From Bolinopsis microptera (Eukaryota > Ctenophora > Tentaculata > Lobata > Bolinopsidae), in contig NC_087074.1 of the NCBI RefSeq assembly GCF_026151205.1, positions 19,684,740 to 19,748,739 on the forward strand: 64,000 bases of DNA, given 5' to 3'. The notes under the pieces are model-generated. The model did no database searches, was not told the DNA's origin, and saw nothing but the letters and a program-made list of their open reading frames with translations. Below, piece by piece: positions 12,748-64,000 of the stretch (positions are counted from its first letter, which is position 1; each line of letters begins with the position of its first letter). The translations under genes and the position numbers were made by a program.

Positions 12748-13671
12748 TTAAACCATGGAAACTACAATTAACTGAACCTTTTCTGTTTAAATTATGATAC
12801 TTATAATTGAGTTGATCGACAAATGCAAATGTACCATAATAAATTATTACCTGAGAACGAATAATTTGGTTAACGGCTAGACATCAAATTGTCGCCTGTA
12901 TTTAAATATTTCATGTATTCTGAATTTCCGAAAATAAAGGAGTTTGCAGCACAATACAACTGGTAATTATTCGCTTTAAATGTCAGAAGTAGGACTATGA
13001 AACTAATTATTCGGTAAAAATGATCATAACCCAAATTAATGAAATAAATATTAATCAGCACGTTTTAGATTTTTCTAAGCAAGCTTTGACAAGCTATCCA
13101 GCTCTGCTGAAATGCTCCATTGGTTTTCTAACCCCATATATTCAGCAGCAGTGATGTGGTTGCAAGTTATTAAAACTACAGAAGAGCAGTTGAAGATGAG
13201 GTGAAATTACACCTCATCTACTCTGTATGAGTGCTGCTAATCATGTAAAGAACGGTGTAAAGGGGGATCCAGATTGCGAACATGGTGAAACCTTCAATGT
13301 CACCAGTATAAAGCAGAGTCTGGTCAGTATAATTACTTTTCTGTATTGGTAGTTATGTGATCCATCATTAGAATAGATATAAGGTACCTTCACATAATTC
13401 TATGTGAATAGTGTACATTTGAAGACTGCCAAGATTATTAGATTAGTGATATTTAAATTAGGTAATTGATGAAACCGCGAATCTGATCCGTGAGGCTTGA
13501 TGCCGACTTGATATGGAATGTGCAATGTGAGCTCAAATTACATATTCCAACTGAAAACAGTTTATTCATATATTGCATCCATGAATTTGAGTAGATCTCA
13601 TAAATGTAATAAAATTATTGTTAAAATATTACAATGATATAAAATTATTGATTTTATAACAGAACTCAATA
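12748..13671. other. Intergenic stretch; the first MORC exon probably lies here
   Basis: The first recognised MORC exon (13,799) starts with a 3' splice site and lacks an initiating Met, so a short leader exon must lie upstream. It is too short to identify by eye. Otherwise the stretch is AT-rich and featureless. Confidence 0.3.
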
Positions 13672-13757
13672 CAGTAAAACCCCGATTTACCATAAACCCC
13701 GATTTACTGCAGCTTTTTCCTTTCTCCCAAACTCTGCGGTAAATCGGGGTATAACTG
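13672..13757. mobile_element. pogo/Tigger-like MITE, 86 bp
   Basis: Ends CAGTAAAACCCCGATTTACC and its imperfect complement (..GGTAAATCGGGGTATAACTG), each about 20 bp, with TA on both sides (13670-13671, 13758-13759). A CAGT start and TA target are typical of pogo/Tigger mariner-type elements. It lies only about 40 bp upstream of the splice acceptor of the first recognised MORC exon. Confidence 0.85.
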
Positions 13758-13798
13758 TATTCAGTTCCGAAAGTAACATATTGACACATTTATTTCAG

Positions 13799-31536
<17,738 letters not shown>

Positions 31537-33098
31537 TTAAGGCCGAATGTTTTTGTGGCTATTATCATATGATAGATTGAAGTGCCTTTTTTAATCAAAT
31601 TTAAATTATTTTATATATTGGAGCCGTAATCGTAACTTCGTTACTACGTTGTGAAGCACCCTTACTCTGCCATTTAAAAAAAGAGTAACATTAAATTCGT
31701 ATTTGGAAGATTATTTGTATTGAGAAAATGGTGTTTTAAAAATTAGTTGACGCACTTGAAATAGTCATGTTGTTTTCAGATAGCTATCTTGATCAGCAGA
31801 TTCAAGTAAGAATTTACGTTGATATTATAATTCATAATTAGCTTTTATATTGATCAGGATCTGTCCACTAAGTTTTCAACCAATTTTATCAAATAAATAA
31901 ATCATGTACTATTAAGTTTTAGAGTAGGTTTTCGTTAGTTGTTTCCTGAGTCATGAGTAAACATCAGTATTTGTATCAATCGCATTTGTATCAATCGCAT
32001 TTTTACATATTTTGGTTGTATGTATAAAATTTTGATTGTGATGACACTAGTATTAATATGATGGCATTCAAATAAAAGTTATATTTAACGATAGTCCTAG
32101 TTAATAATCTCATATTTTATCGATTCACTCTATTTATTTATACCGTTACACTGTCAACTGTAGACGTAACTATGACAAGAATTTTCTTTGTACTTGATTT
32201 CCTTATTTGTTATTATCTTTGTGCGCGCTTACACAGTTCGCTGGCCTATTAGTATTGCTCACTCCTCTCATGGATACTGATAGTTACAGTCTGAGAGGGA
32301 AGAGAAATGAGAAACGAATGCGCGCAGAGGGCAAAGTCTGTGCTATGATATCGTGGTACACCCCAGTTTCTATGCGCGGCGCTCTTTTCAAGCTGTTTGC
32401 ATACTGCATACTTACTTGCTACTACACGTTGTATATCTCTCTCGTGCGCGCGATATGCAAAAGGGGTTGCAGCGTGTGTCAACTGCATAATACGTAGTGA
32501 GAGTTGACGGTGTTACCGCTCGCCCAAATTTTAAGAAAATTCCTGTGAAAAGGCCCTGATGGTATGAAAGTAATCTAATTCAACTCGGTGTATTTTTAGA
32601 CTGTAGACGCTGATTCTTTCAATCCCAGAAAACTTTACATTACTGGCTGGGGTCTAACTTTGAAAAGTAAAAGAGGCAAAGACTTTCGGTTTTTTGCAAA
32701 ATGGTTGCCTTGTAAAAATTTGTCATACGTTGTATGACCCAACGCGCACGAGTGCGCGGCTCCCCACTGTATCGTTGAAACTCTACACTATTGACTAAAT
32801 TGTGAAACGCGACAGTATACTAGGGGGTCACGACGTGATACAAGTACAAATAGCGTTACCTCCTCAGGCCAGGAGGAAAATTGGGGACATTGTAGATTTT
32901 GAGTTATCCCAAAAAGTTTTATTTTGGGCTTAATAATAGTGCGCAGCTTTAACTTTGCTGATTCTTGTCCTCTGATTGGCTGAATTGTATCACGTGCAGT
33001 GCAGTTGCATTTTTGGAATGCATTTATGCGACATGCGTGCAATAAACTTATGAGCGCGCGCGAGCTTGAACAAGCTTTGATTCACGATGTCAATCCTT
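31537..33098. other. Intergenic region after MORC
   Basis: Probable MORC 3' UTR with AATAAA-like signals near 32,070. From ~32,220 the sequence becomes rich in GCGCGC. No gene is supported. Confidence 0.3.
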
Positions 33099-33356
33099 CG
33101 CATCTCGCCGATCTGCATAAGAGAAGCATTATCTGCGAGAAGCATTATTGGATGCGCGCGCGCGACCCAGTAGTGCATCGCGCTACAAGAACAAGCTGTG
33201 AAGACGCGATCATCTGTAGTAATACTCCCATGCAGCCAGTAAGGTTTTTTGGGATCTTCATTGTTCATGAATTGTAGCGCGATGCGTTACTGGTTACTGG
33301 GCCGCGCCGCGCACTCAATAATGCTTCTCGCAACCGTTAGATCGGCGAAATGCGCT
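33099..33356. repeat. Foldback with ~85-bp GC-rich arms
   Basis: Left arm 33,099-33,188 and right arm 33,272-33,356 are inverted copies (CGCCGATCT, GCGAGAAGCATTATTG, GCATCGCGCTACAA blocks) separated by an 83-bp loop. Non-coding; probably a MITE remnant. Confidence 0.65.
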
Positions 33357-34459
33357 ACTCACAATGAGACTCAAGTGCAAAAAACTTTTAAAGCAAAAAT
33401 TGCCAAAAAATGTGCCAACATGCGACCTTACGCCATTATTGTTAAGCTGTATAGATCAAATTTAATCGATACAATTCTCGTGTATCGTCAGTAATAAAAA
33501 TCTGATGTATTGATAAATTCTTTGAAGATGATTTATCTTGAAAAACAAACAGAATTGTAAGTACGAAGGAGTATACTGCTCAGGTATACTCTTCGTCGTC
33601 CGGTCTACTTAGTAGTCATGTCATGACTACATCATCGTCATGTCTACTTCGTCTTTATTGTGCATAACTATGTAACATGCTAATAGAAAAGGTCATTCAA
33701 ACAATATATACATTCAATTAAATCAAGTGATGCGATTCAGTTAAACAAAAATTCAATTTTATGCCATTTATTACAGAGTAAACAAGTTCACAATAAATCA
33801 ATTTGATATTTAAAGGAATCCTAATTCAATGTGTAGTATGGTTGTCACTCTTTAAATAGATTAGATATAGGTTGACGGGGCAAAGGAGTGTGCGTGCTGT
33901 TCGCTATTGCTCACACCAAACGGCAACCTAGTAAATGTTTTGTATGGACACCGGTCTCCATCACGATACAAAATTAGGATTGTAGAATTTATTGTATAAC
34001 TTTTAGTGCAGTGGAGGGAGCGGTGTGGTGCATTAATAGAGTGACAGCCTACTGATTTAGAGTTGTTTTTAGATTGGCAGAGCACAATCAAATCAAGATC
34101 ACAATACAGCACTGAGCACATAGGTAACGGAAATGGTCCATTGCAATATGGACCAACATTTTTGAACTTCAAACAATTAAATATATACACACAATTTTTC
34201 AAAACACATGGCCTATTCTATCATAGGGGCAGGGATGAGGTTGTATGAGACTTCTGATAGAGGGGTCTCATGTTTGTTGTCCATCTTCTTTACTCTGTAC
34301 CCTTGTAGCGTAGAGCAATAAGATCAGAGTTGTTCTCAACATTGCAAATCTTATCCTCGTCCTCACATACCTTACCACATCACAATATCGCTCCTTCATC
34401 TTTCTGGCTAGATCCGCTAGTCTGTTGACAAACTGTTAACACTGCTTAGACATTCCCGC
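33357..34459. mobile_element. Fragments of a dispersed element
   Basis: 34,073-34,140 resembles 1,484-1,530 (TTGGCAGAGCACAAT.., GGTAACGGAAAT). 34,215-34,450 resembles 8,745-9,010. The two pieces are adjacent here, so both other loci are probably fragments of one family. No intact ORF. Confidence 0.45.
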
Positions 34460-35045
34460 GGATGTGAGAAATACAGCCCCACATCCAGAAAGTTTTATAT
34501 TTCCTCCCAGATGCGTTTTTTCTAAATTCTGTGGCCCGCTCGCTTCGCTCGCAAGTTTGGGGAGGGGACTGTCGGCGAGCGAAGCAAGTCGACGTGTCCA
34601 ATCCAGCTGCGCAGCGAGCGAAGCGAGCAAGCTGTGGCAGGGGTCTCGGGGCGCAGCCCCCCGGAAATTTTTTGCGAAATAGTGTGTTTTAGACGGCATT
34701 TGGCATTAAAGAAATTTGTAGGACAGCAATAAACTGGGATTGAAAAGAATCAAGTACTCACGTAAATTTGATAACTTCACAACAGCAATCTGCATTCTCC
34801 AATCAGAATATTTCACTGTGTTCCAAAACTGACAGGATGTTCCTCTTTGATTTTTATACAATCGAAACATTTTCTTCAAAAATTTCCTCAATTAATTTGT
34901 CTTCATTCCAAAAAAATATTTCGAAATTTAGGAGTTACTTCTCAAAAATTTCCTCTTTTTCTCCCGTTTTTCCTCCCAAAAAAAAATTTCCTCCCAGGCT
35001 GCCTGGCAAGATGGCGTGTTTCTGGATGTGGGAATACAGCCAGGG
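34460..35045. mobile_element. Foldback-type element with GAGCGAAGCGAG repeats
   Basis: Inverted ends share ACATCCAGAAA (34,474-34,490 and complement at ~35,018-35,040) and CTCCCAG boxes. The interior repeats GCTCGCTTCGCTCGC in both orientations, which creates spurious ORFs on both strands. It lies just upstream of NT5DC1. Confidence 0.5.
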
Positions 35046-35177
35046 TGACACTAACTAACATTTTAATAAAACAGCAGGGTTGAAAACTAGGCAACTAGGT
35101 TGAAATTTGTATAATAATTCTAATCACAGATTTGCTCCATAAATTATAAACATATTTCTCGTTTTAGGTTCAGGGAA

Positions 35178-37092
35178 ATGAGATTAAAAGACTTTTCTGC
35201 GCTTTGTTTTGACATGGACTTCACTCTTGTGAACTATTCTCTGAACAAATTCCTACCGATGGTGTACGATGTCACAGCCCAGTTTTTGGTTGAGAAAAAA
35301 GGGTATCCAAAGACTCTCAAACATCGGGATGAGTCCGATGTAAGTATATTTAACCAGTTTTCAGCATGTATATTGAATATTCTTTTGTACAATGTGACCA
35401 AAAATTAATTCCAAATGTTCAACTCTGCAGCAAAGCAGTTTAAAGTTTAAAGTTGTCAGTATAAAGCCTCAACAGTTCTACTTAAAGAGGCGAACATGTA
35501 CATATTACCAAAGTCCAATCTTATTTTATAATTTCTTTTTATTCAGCTGAAGCTGATTCGCCAGGGACTTATATTGGATAAAACAACACATCATTTCCTG
35601 GATATATCATCTACTGGTGAAGTCATTTCAGCTTTTGACGGAAACAACTTTCTTAGCCACAAGAAGGTAAATCAAATCAAATAAAGGTACAAAATCAATT
35701 ACCAGTCGTACCAAGTCCTTTACAAATTGTATGATTGTTTTTTGATATATCGGCACAAATGTCAGTATGGTCTCCCGGCCGTGTTTGGGGGCCGAAATAG
35801 TTCTTAAAGATGTTTTTCATACATTTGTTTCACTCCGCTCCAGTTGCAGTCTGGTAGTGTTAAGCTTCATAACTATTTTCAATTTTTTCCTAACCTTCAT
35901 ATACCATCGTAAATATCTTGGTCTTGTGTAAATGTAATTGTACATCAAACAAAAACTTATCTGAGAGACCCTTGCCTATAACAGGCCTGACATAATGAGT
36001 GAATTCTATATTGAAGATATTTTCAAGTATCACAGTACAGCTGGTTGACTATGTAGTAAAGTATTGAACTTAATATATATCAAAACAGCATAATTTCAGA
36101 TATTGGAGCTCTATCCAGACAGAAGGTGGTCATATTTTGACACGTTTTACAAAGGGTTTGAATGTGATGTAGCTACTGTATCACATGATGAGCTACCTTA
36201 CTTCTTTTACGACTCTGCGTTTGTATCTCCGGTTATTCCAGTTATGGCCAAACACATGAGGTCTCTTAGCCGCTGTGAATCTGATTTCAGTGAAAAATGC
36301 AAAACTTTATACAAAGATACGTTGGAATCTTTTAACTTTAATTTCCATCCAGATAACTTTAAGAGAAATACAGGCTTCTTTTTTCCAGAAATGATGAAAA
36401 ATACCGATTTGTACATTGACAAAGCCTCCCCAAAATTCAAGAACCGACTTAAAGAACTAAAAGATAATGGTGTAAAACTTGTACTGGTAACAGCATCACA
36501 TGTTGATTATACTGAGCTCCTCATGGATTATTCATATGGTTCCAATTGGAGGGAGTATTTTGATATTGTCTGTTGTCGAGCCCGCAAGCCAGGTTTCTTC
36601 ACATCAAGTCCAGTTTCTCGTCCATTCTATCGATGGAACTTTAAAAATGACTCCATAGGCAATGAAACAATGCCAGAGTTAAACTGTAAGGATATATTTT
36701 TTGAAGGACATTGGACATGTGTGGACAAGTGGATCAAGTGTAACGCAACAAGACCAGGACGTGTCGCATATGTTGGAGATTCTTTTAAATCAGATATCAT
36801 TCCCACAAAACTGTTTACTTCTTGGGACCAAATGGCAATTGTTTGGGAGGGTCAGAAATATTTGAGAGAAAAATCTAGTGAAAAGCTTGATCATGTGAAT
36901 AAAAAGGCCCACCTTGAAGAAAATGAGGAATGGGGAAGTTTCTTTGGAAGTGAGAAACAATTTACTATGACTGCTGGTAAACTGATGGCTCATTCTGATA
37001 TTGTCTTTAGTAATGTTGAAAGTCTTGCTTCATTAGAAATGGATGAAAATTTTGAAACCGGTTGTTTTTACGATTTTGATCCCTATGAATAA
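35178..37092 (+). CDS. NT5DC1: NT5DC1-like HAD-superfamily 5'-nucleotidase domain protein
   Basis: Three exons (35178-35339, 35547-35666, 36100-37092), all split in phase 0, give 424 residues. HAD motif I is CFDMDFTLVNY (DxDxT, residues ~9-19); motif II lies at LVLVTASH and motif IV at AYVGDSFKSDI. Family-specific blocks include KPGFF, NTGFFFPE and EWGSFF near the C-terminus. NT5DC1 is a predicted cytosolic phosphohydrolase of poorly defined substrate. The start was chosen because MRLKDFSALCFDMD places the catalytic Asp at the usual distance. A 3' splice site (TTTTAG) precedes it at 35,167, so a 5'-UTR intron is likely. No frame damage. Confidence 0.92.
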
Positions 37093-37246
37093 ACAGAAAA
37101 CATTATTCGTTTAAGATTCATCAATATTATCACTAAATCATTTCTGATATACTGTATTTATTATTATTTAGCTTTTTAGGCTTGATAAGCATGTATAGTT
37201 TAAATTCAATTTTTTATTGCTTAGATAACTTGTAATATCTGAACTA

Positions 37247-38399
37247 CGGGTATTTGCCTCACAGAATGGCCAAAAAAAAGGAAGGTCTCTCAAAATCACA
37301 AAACACACTTTATTCCAGTTTTTATCTCATAAGAAGCTAAGTTGACACTCATATTTTTCTTCCCGGGGGTTGATTTAATCTCATAACCATTTTTTCTTTG
37401 AGAAAAATTGGCCGGAAAATCTTCCTCCAAAAAAACATGCCTCACAGAATGGCCAAATCTGAATTTCTATAATTTTTTGATGGAGATACTTTTTAAATTT
37501 CTATCACCACACGTTGTTAGAAAACCTATTAAGGAATGGGGTAATAACCTAAAACTCACGAAAAAACTGAGCTGTGAAAAATTATTTCACAAAAAAGAAA
37601 AAATGCCTCACAAAATGGCCAAAAAAAAATGAAAACGAGAAAATTTTATTTTTCTAAAACCTTTGGCTCTTGTTTCAGGCATGCTGCTGGTATTAATATG
37701 CCTTGTTAACACCCCCATATAGGTGAAATTTCTTAGAAATGAATAAAAAGGGCATAATTTCCTACACCAAAAATGGCCATTTGGTGTGGCGTTGTTCATA
37801 TTCCCTGATTTCATGATTTATAACCTTCATTCGGCTGTAAAAACACTCCATCTGGGGTGTTATTGTATGATAAATAGCTTGTGAATACTTTAGACTTATT
37901 GTTTCATTGAATAAAAGGAGTTTTAAATTTTGGCCATTTTGTGAGGCATATTTTGGCCATTTTTTGAGGCGATTAGCCATTTTAGCATTTTTTTTCTTCC
38001 TATATTGAACAATGTTCGTTTTGTTTGATGAATACTATTCTTTAAACATCTTCTGTCATACTGGTGCCAGAAATTCTCACCAAAATGCAAACTTAGTTCA
38101 AAAATTTGAAAACAAATTTTGTGAGGCATATTTTGGCCATTTTGTGAGGCGTGTAGCCATTTTAGCATTTTTTTCTTCCTATATTGAACAATGTGCTCAA
38201 AATTTCTACATAAACAGTCATATTTATGCCAGAAAATGTGGTCCTAGTTAATGATTTTACCACAGGAAGTGTTGCCAGAAGACTTTTGTTTCATATGGTA
38301 TCCACAAAACCTACCAGTCTTATATAAAAAATTAGTTACAAAAACATTTACAAATTTGGCCATTCTGTGAGGCTAGCCATTCTGTGAGGCATTTACCCG
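37247..38399. mobile_element. 1.15-kb TA-flanked element with internal GCCTCACAGAATGGCC repeats
   Basis: The ends CGGGTATTTGCCTCACAGAA and complement (..GAGGCATTTACCCG) are inverted and flanked by TA. The box GCCTCACARAATGGCC recurs in both orientations at about 37,257, 37,438, 37,604, 37,930, 37,958, 38,121, 38,145, 38,357 and 38,373. No transposase. It lies between NT5DC1 and BOLA1. Confidence 0.75.
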
Positions 38400-38827
38400 T
38401 ACATAATTTTTATATAGATTGCAATTTTTATAATTATATATTGGGGGTTTGTATTCAAAACGCATTATCTACTTGAAAAGATTGCTTGTTTATTTTTTAT
38501 GTTAATACGATATTATTTAAAGTAAATAGCATGTTATCAGACAATGTTATATCGTCATTAACTCACCATAGCAGTGCATCAGTCATTGAAATTAAGTTGA
38601 ACCTAAATACAGACAGAGCGAGTCAGGCGAAGTAACAGTAAGTTTTGAGGTTGTTAAAACACTGCCAAATCCACTTTCAGTAATATCATAAATTTAGCAT
38701 GTGTTAAATACCACAGTTCATTTTAATGTTCTATCTGTTCAGGTCAGTTCAATCTTTTAAAAATAATCAGGCGACTATTTAAGCAGGAAGAATGTAGCCA
38801 GACAACGTCCTATAAAGTTGTAAAGCC
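38400..38827. promoter_or_regulatory. Upstream region of BOLA1
   Basis: AT-rich 5' flank of the BOLA1 ORF; presumed promoter by position only, no core element identified. Confidence 0.25.
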
Positions 38828-39139
38828 ATGGCAGTCTCAAGAGTCATCACCTCCAAACTACAGTCCCACTTCATACCCTCCTTCTTAGAGGTTATAAACG
38901 AGAGTTACATGCACAATGTCCCCAAAGGATCAGAAACTCACTTCAAAGTTCTGATAGTGTCAGAAAAGTTCGAGGGTAAACCCCTGATAAAGAGACACAG
39001 AGAAGTTAACAGTTTGCTTGCGGAGGAGTTACAGGGTGGTGTTCATGCGCTGAGCATTGTTGCTAAAACTCCAACTCAGTGGGGTTCTGATCCTAATGTT
39101 GTGAAGAGTCCTCCCTGTTTAGGGGGTTCTAAGTTGTGA
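38828..39139 (+). CDS. BOLA1: BolA-like protein 1 (mitochondrial Fe-S cofactor)
   Basis: A 103-residue single-exon frame with the complete BolA fold. Key blocks are FLEVINESYMHNVPKGSETHF, FEGKPLIKRHREVN (helix plus RHR motif), EELQGGVHALSI and AKTPTQW. The C-terminal SPPCLGGSK tail is characteristic of BOLA1 and not BOLA2 or BOLA3. The invariant His of the VHALSI block, which binds the [2Fe-2S] cluster with monothiol glutaredoxin, is present. It is known to work with GLRX5 in mitochondria. No canonical presequence is obvious, but the N-terminus MAVSRVITSKLQS is basic and amphipathic. It ends 358 bp before LSD1 on the same strand. Confidence 0.93.
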   Translation: MAVSRVITSKLQSHFIPSFLEVINESYMHNVPKGSETHFKVLIVSEKFEGKPLIKRHREVNSLLAEELQGGVHALSIVAKTPTQWGSDPNVVKSPPCLGGSKL

Positions 39140-39497
39140 ATCATTTTCAGATTGATCCTTGTTTTTTTAATTTAGAATCGTTTTTGTGTTTTGTTTGGGG
39201 TTTCTGTGAAATATTTTATTGAAAACTGTTCCGCTTCACAAAATGAGGAAGCATTATTGGTGGCATTCAGCTGTGAAAGTTAATCGGATCATAAGAATTA
39301 TGAGCTGTATGATGCATCCTGTACAGCACTAAATCTTTTATATCAAAGGGGAAGACGATTTATATTCATGTTTTTGTCATTTATTTATTACACTTGACTA
39401 GTTGTTCGTTAAATTTTTGTTGGCATTCAATTTCGAATTGACTTTGAATAGACCTGTGATGATATAAATTATAAATATTAGACGAAACAATTTTATC

Positions 39498-61120
<21,623 letters not shown>

Positions 61121-61683
61121 GTAAGGGAATGTTTAATGTTTATCTATCTAAGAATATTTGTGACAATTTTCCTTCTGTTACATCATATTGGTTAATTGAG
61201 AAAATAATTTGTTTACATACACTCCATTTTATTAATATACTTTGAGAACATAATTAAAGTAATTTTTAATTAACCAGTCGAACTAGAAGATTCAGAGTAG
61301 CCACAAATATAGGCTAATAATTAGTGCGTCAGATTTAAAAAAGCAGCGAAACAAATTAATTGATCTAGGTTTCCTCAGACTGAGACTAATTCTGCAAACG
61401 TAACACAGTTTTATTTGAAATCATAGTTACGAAAAATAAGATTAACCTAAATGATGAATAACCTCAAATATACACGGGAGCTCATTGATATCTGGAAACG
61501 GTAAGGAAAATATCATGCAGTATATTGTACAGCAAAATTAAAGTGACCATTCGCGTCGCTCAGCCCAGTATCTTGCACCTCCTGATTGAAGACCCCTCAC
61601 CTCATGGCCATATGAAATGTAAGGAACATAAAATGATAAAAGTAGATGATGTCATCAGCATGTTGATGTAGCGTATGTGTATA

Positions 61684-62937
61684 TTAAACATTGGATTGTG
61701 TAGGTATGACCAAGTATGTTTGAGCACGTTCTGAAATCTCTATCCTCGTCCTAAAATACTCACCTCCCAACACAATGTTCTCTATCCTCATCTGATCCTC
61801 CCAATGAAAGTTCTCCCTCCCCCCGTACTCTCTGAGTTCCATCTTGGTAACAAGACTGGAATTTAGAGTTGGTAGCCCAGTAACCATCTCTGTTGTTTCT
61901 CCGTCTTGCTCTATCTTCAGTATCAAGGTATCTTTAAAATTGATGGTCAGTAGCATTTCACCTTCACTGTAGTTAGCCATGTTGAAATGGGGCTCTATGA
62001 ACTGAAAGATTTGTATTCGATATTGATGATGATATTTCAAGGTTTGGCGGGTGCTAACATTAATATGATTCACCTGCATTCTGCGTCGGGTTTATTGAAA
62101 TGTTGATCATTGATATTATTATTATTTGCTCTTCCAAGGCCTACTTACTTGCCACTGGTCACTGTATTTTGTGCTGAACACAATCACCCTGTTAGCCAGA
62201 CCCACGTTTGCCATTTTATCTGCAGCGAACCTGTAACAATGACAGTTTTAAAAAGAAGTCTGAAAATAGTATTTTAAGGTAAACACGCACTGTTGTCTGA
62301 CCAATGGATGAGGAGTTATTTAAACATTGAGCATTGAAAATGATTTTTGATTCGGAGTCGCCACCACGCGTAGCCGTGATTGGACAATTTACCCCCAATT
62401 TACCGAACTTGCTCAAATGGAAAGTCGTACCGGAAGATAGTGATTTTCACTGTGATATTTTAATTTAACTAATATTTTTATTTCGAAAGCGCCGCAAAGT
62501 TCTAGAATCCTACCTTAGAGCAATTCTGAAGACTGTGTCGCCAGCATCATTGAAGAAATCCACTCTAGCTACTCCGTGATACTCTCCTGTGAAGTGTCCT
62601 TGTATTTTCATCTTGCTTCCCATCGTTAAACGCCCCTTGTACACGTCGTAGGAATGTAGATCTTTTGCGAATATGACGGTTATTCCTGTAATAATTCACC
62701 ATCATCATGATTCTTGTTATCAGAGGTTTGGTTTAGACTTTAGATGTCAGATTAATCTTAAGTGTCAAAAATTCGGGGCTAGGACGTCAACCCAATATTT
62801 ATACGGCAAAAACAAAACAGATCGTTCACTAAAAATTGATAAATTTTAGACCTCAAGTAAATCTAGATTAACTTACCGAGTTGGGCTATAACCAAGATAG
62901 CGGTTATAAGGCTGGAAGGAGCTTGATCAAACAACAT
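61684..62937 (-). CDS. Secreted galectin-like protein, antisense within the last seen LSD1 intron
   Basis: Four exons (complement of 62877-62937, 62514-62685, 62149-62230, 61684-62001) give about 210 residues. A hydrophobic leader of ~20 residues (SSLITAILVIAQLG) suggests secretion. The fold pattern is galectin-like: GRLTMGSKMKIQGHF, then DFFNDAGDTVFRIALR, NRVIVFST, DQW, and GEMLLTINFKDTLILKIEQDG. The classic HxNPR and WGxER sugar-binding residues are not kept, so carbohydrate binding is doubtful. A strong donor (GGGAG|GTGAGT) at 61,764 could end exon 4 earlier and link to unseen exons; the C-terminal ~27 residues are therefore uncertain. It lies within the LSD1 intron that begins at 61,121. 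Confidence 0.6.
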
Positions 62938-64000
62938 GGTTGTACAGCGATAAACGCTACTTCAAAGCAGTTTTTAAATGTGCGAGTTTTGTTCATACCA
63001 AGTGAAATGTTCGGCAAAAATAAGAGAAAAGAACTATGATACAACTATGAACTAAGCTAATATAATACAGCGAATCCGCGAATCGTTAAGATAAGTAAGG
63101 AAAATGCCTTCATTTTATATATGGGTAACTTCGTTAAATGCACTGCTAAAATGTGGGGTAATTGATTTACTTTTTTGGCTTCTCCGTAATTAAGTGAAAA
63201 TTGGCGTGAAACTGTTAGGTTGTGTCATGGCCATGTTTTCACCATTGAACACGAGAACGTCGAAAATAACTAGGGCTGAAACTCACAGAATTGGTTCTAG
63301 GAATGGCTGAAAATGTTTCGCCGCTTTTCATGAACATTTTCGATTTGTTTGAACAATTTTAAAACTCGGTTAAAGGCAGGAAAGATTTCTCTTTCTAAGA
63401 AGCAAGAATCCTGCTAAATTGGATTTGCATTTCCTACTCTTCATTTCATAAATAAAATGTAAGTTCTTCATAGTTTTGGGGAGCAACCCAGAACAGTGGA
63501 AAGCCCTCAAAGAATGGTCCAGGTGCTAGAGTTAATTTGCCTAGTCCGCGCTAGCGAGTTACCGTTTAACAAGAAACCATTAAACAAGAATTATTACCCT
63601 CCGCGCGGTGCATTCATGCGGGATGTCTTAATTGCTGTAATGATAATTTATACTATATATTTTCTTGCACTTTGTGTAATATTACGAAAACATAATTCGC
63701 AATTTTTGTTGCAAACAAATAGTGCCTCTTCCTCAATAAAATGGCGGAACTCTGCAAAATGCCGTCCCAGACGAAAAATACTGACTCTCAACTTCAAGCA
63801 TGTTTAACGAATTAAAGGCGTTTCTTATTTTACCACACCCTTACGGCATATTTCTGTAATAATAAATAGAATCGGACAAAGGAAATTGGGATCTTAAATC
63901 TATAAACTTGAATAACTCGACAGAACATGACGTTATATGTCGCGAATATAATGAACAGCTGTCTGTTTAATCGACTCTGCTGGCAGTCTGACTTAATGTC
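62938..64000. other. Right flank, still inside LSD1 if the gene is intact
   Basis: The missing LSD1 terminal exon (GEHT motif) is not found up to 64,000. A 103-codon ORF at 63,496-63,807 has one hydrophobic stretch but no supporting features, and I do not call it. Confidence 0.3.

Noticed and set aside
34464..34699. ORFs on both strands with Ala-Ser-Leu repeats
   Set aside because: Produced by the inverted GAGCGAAGCGAG repeats of a mobile element.
63496..63807. 103-residue ORF with one hydrophobic stretch
   Set aside because: No recognised domain, no splice context and AT-rich codons; hydrophobic stretches are common by chance in AT-rich DNA.

Overview
The window is nuclear DNA of an intron-rich, AT-rich animal. 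Spliced genes with GT..AG introns encode MORC, MRG-domain, LSD1/KDM1A, NT5DC1, BOLA1 and homeodomain proteins. There is also a CR1/jockey-like LINE, Helitron-like ends and many small inverted-repeat elements. The mix of SRCR, bulb-type lectin, PAN/apple and galectin-like proteins suggests a non-vertebrate metazoan, perhaps a cnidarian, but the species cannot be named from this sequence alone.

Layout. 1-12 kb: a 30-bp tandem repeat, a broken LINE (minus strand), a foldback element, one unrecognised ORF and an eroded LINE ORF1. 12.1-12.7 kb: an intronless MRG-domain gene (+). 13.8-31.5 kb: a MORC-family ATPase gene (+). Its roughly 8.7-kb early intron contains Helitron-like repeats and a complete intronless homeobox gene on the other strand. 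Two of its exon borders have become minisatellites: a 3' splice site repeated 22 times and a 5' splice site repeated about nine times. 31.6-35.1 kb: repeats. 35.2-37.1 kb: NT5DC1 (+). 37.2-38.4 kb: a TA-flanked element. 38.8-39.1 kb: BOLA1 (+). 39.5 kb to beyond 61.1 kb: LSD1/KDM1A (+), with its last exon(s) outside the window.

The most interesting part is the 15.5-kb LSD1 intron (44,993-60,522). It holds four tandem paralogous genes, all antisense to LSD1. Each encodes a signal peptide, an N-terminal module, two SRCR-like domains, one membrane span and a short coiled-coil tail. In genes A and B the N-terminal module is a bulb-type (B-)lectin; in genes C and D it is a PAN/apple domain. The exon phases are the same in all four, so the ectodomain module has been exchanged on a fixed chassis. 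Gene B is split by a 468-bp element with 53 G at one end, 113 C at the other, and an 8-bp target duplication. A secreted galectin-like gene sits in the next LSD1 intron, also antisense. Together these look like a nested family of candidate recognition receptors; the recognition role is an inference from domains only.

MORC, MRG and LSD1 are all chromatin factors, but nothing in the sequence shows that they are co-regulated. Exon borders were placed by eye from splice consensus, reading-frame phase and protein similarity, without transcript data.
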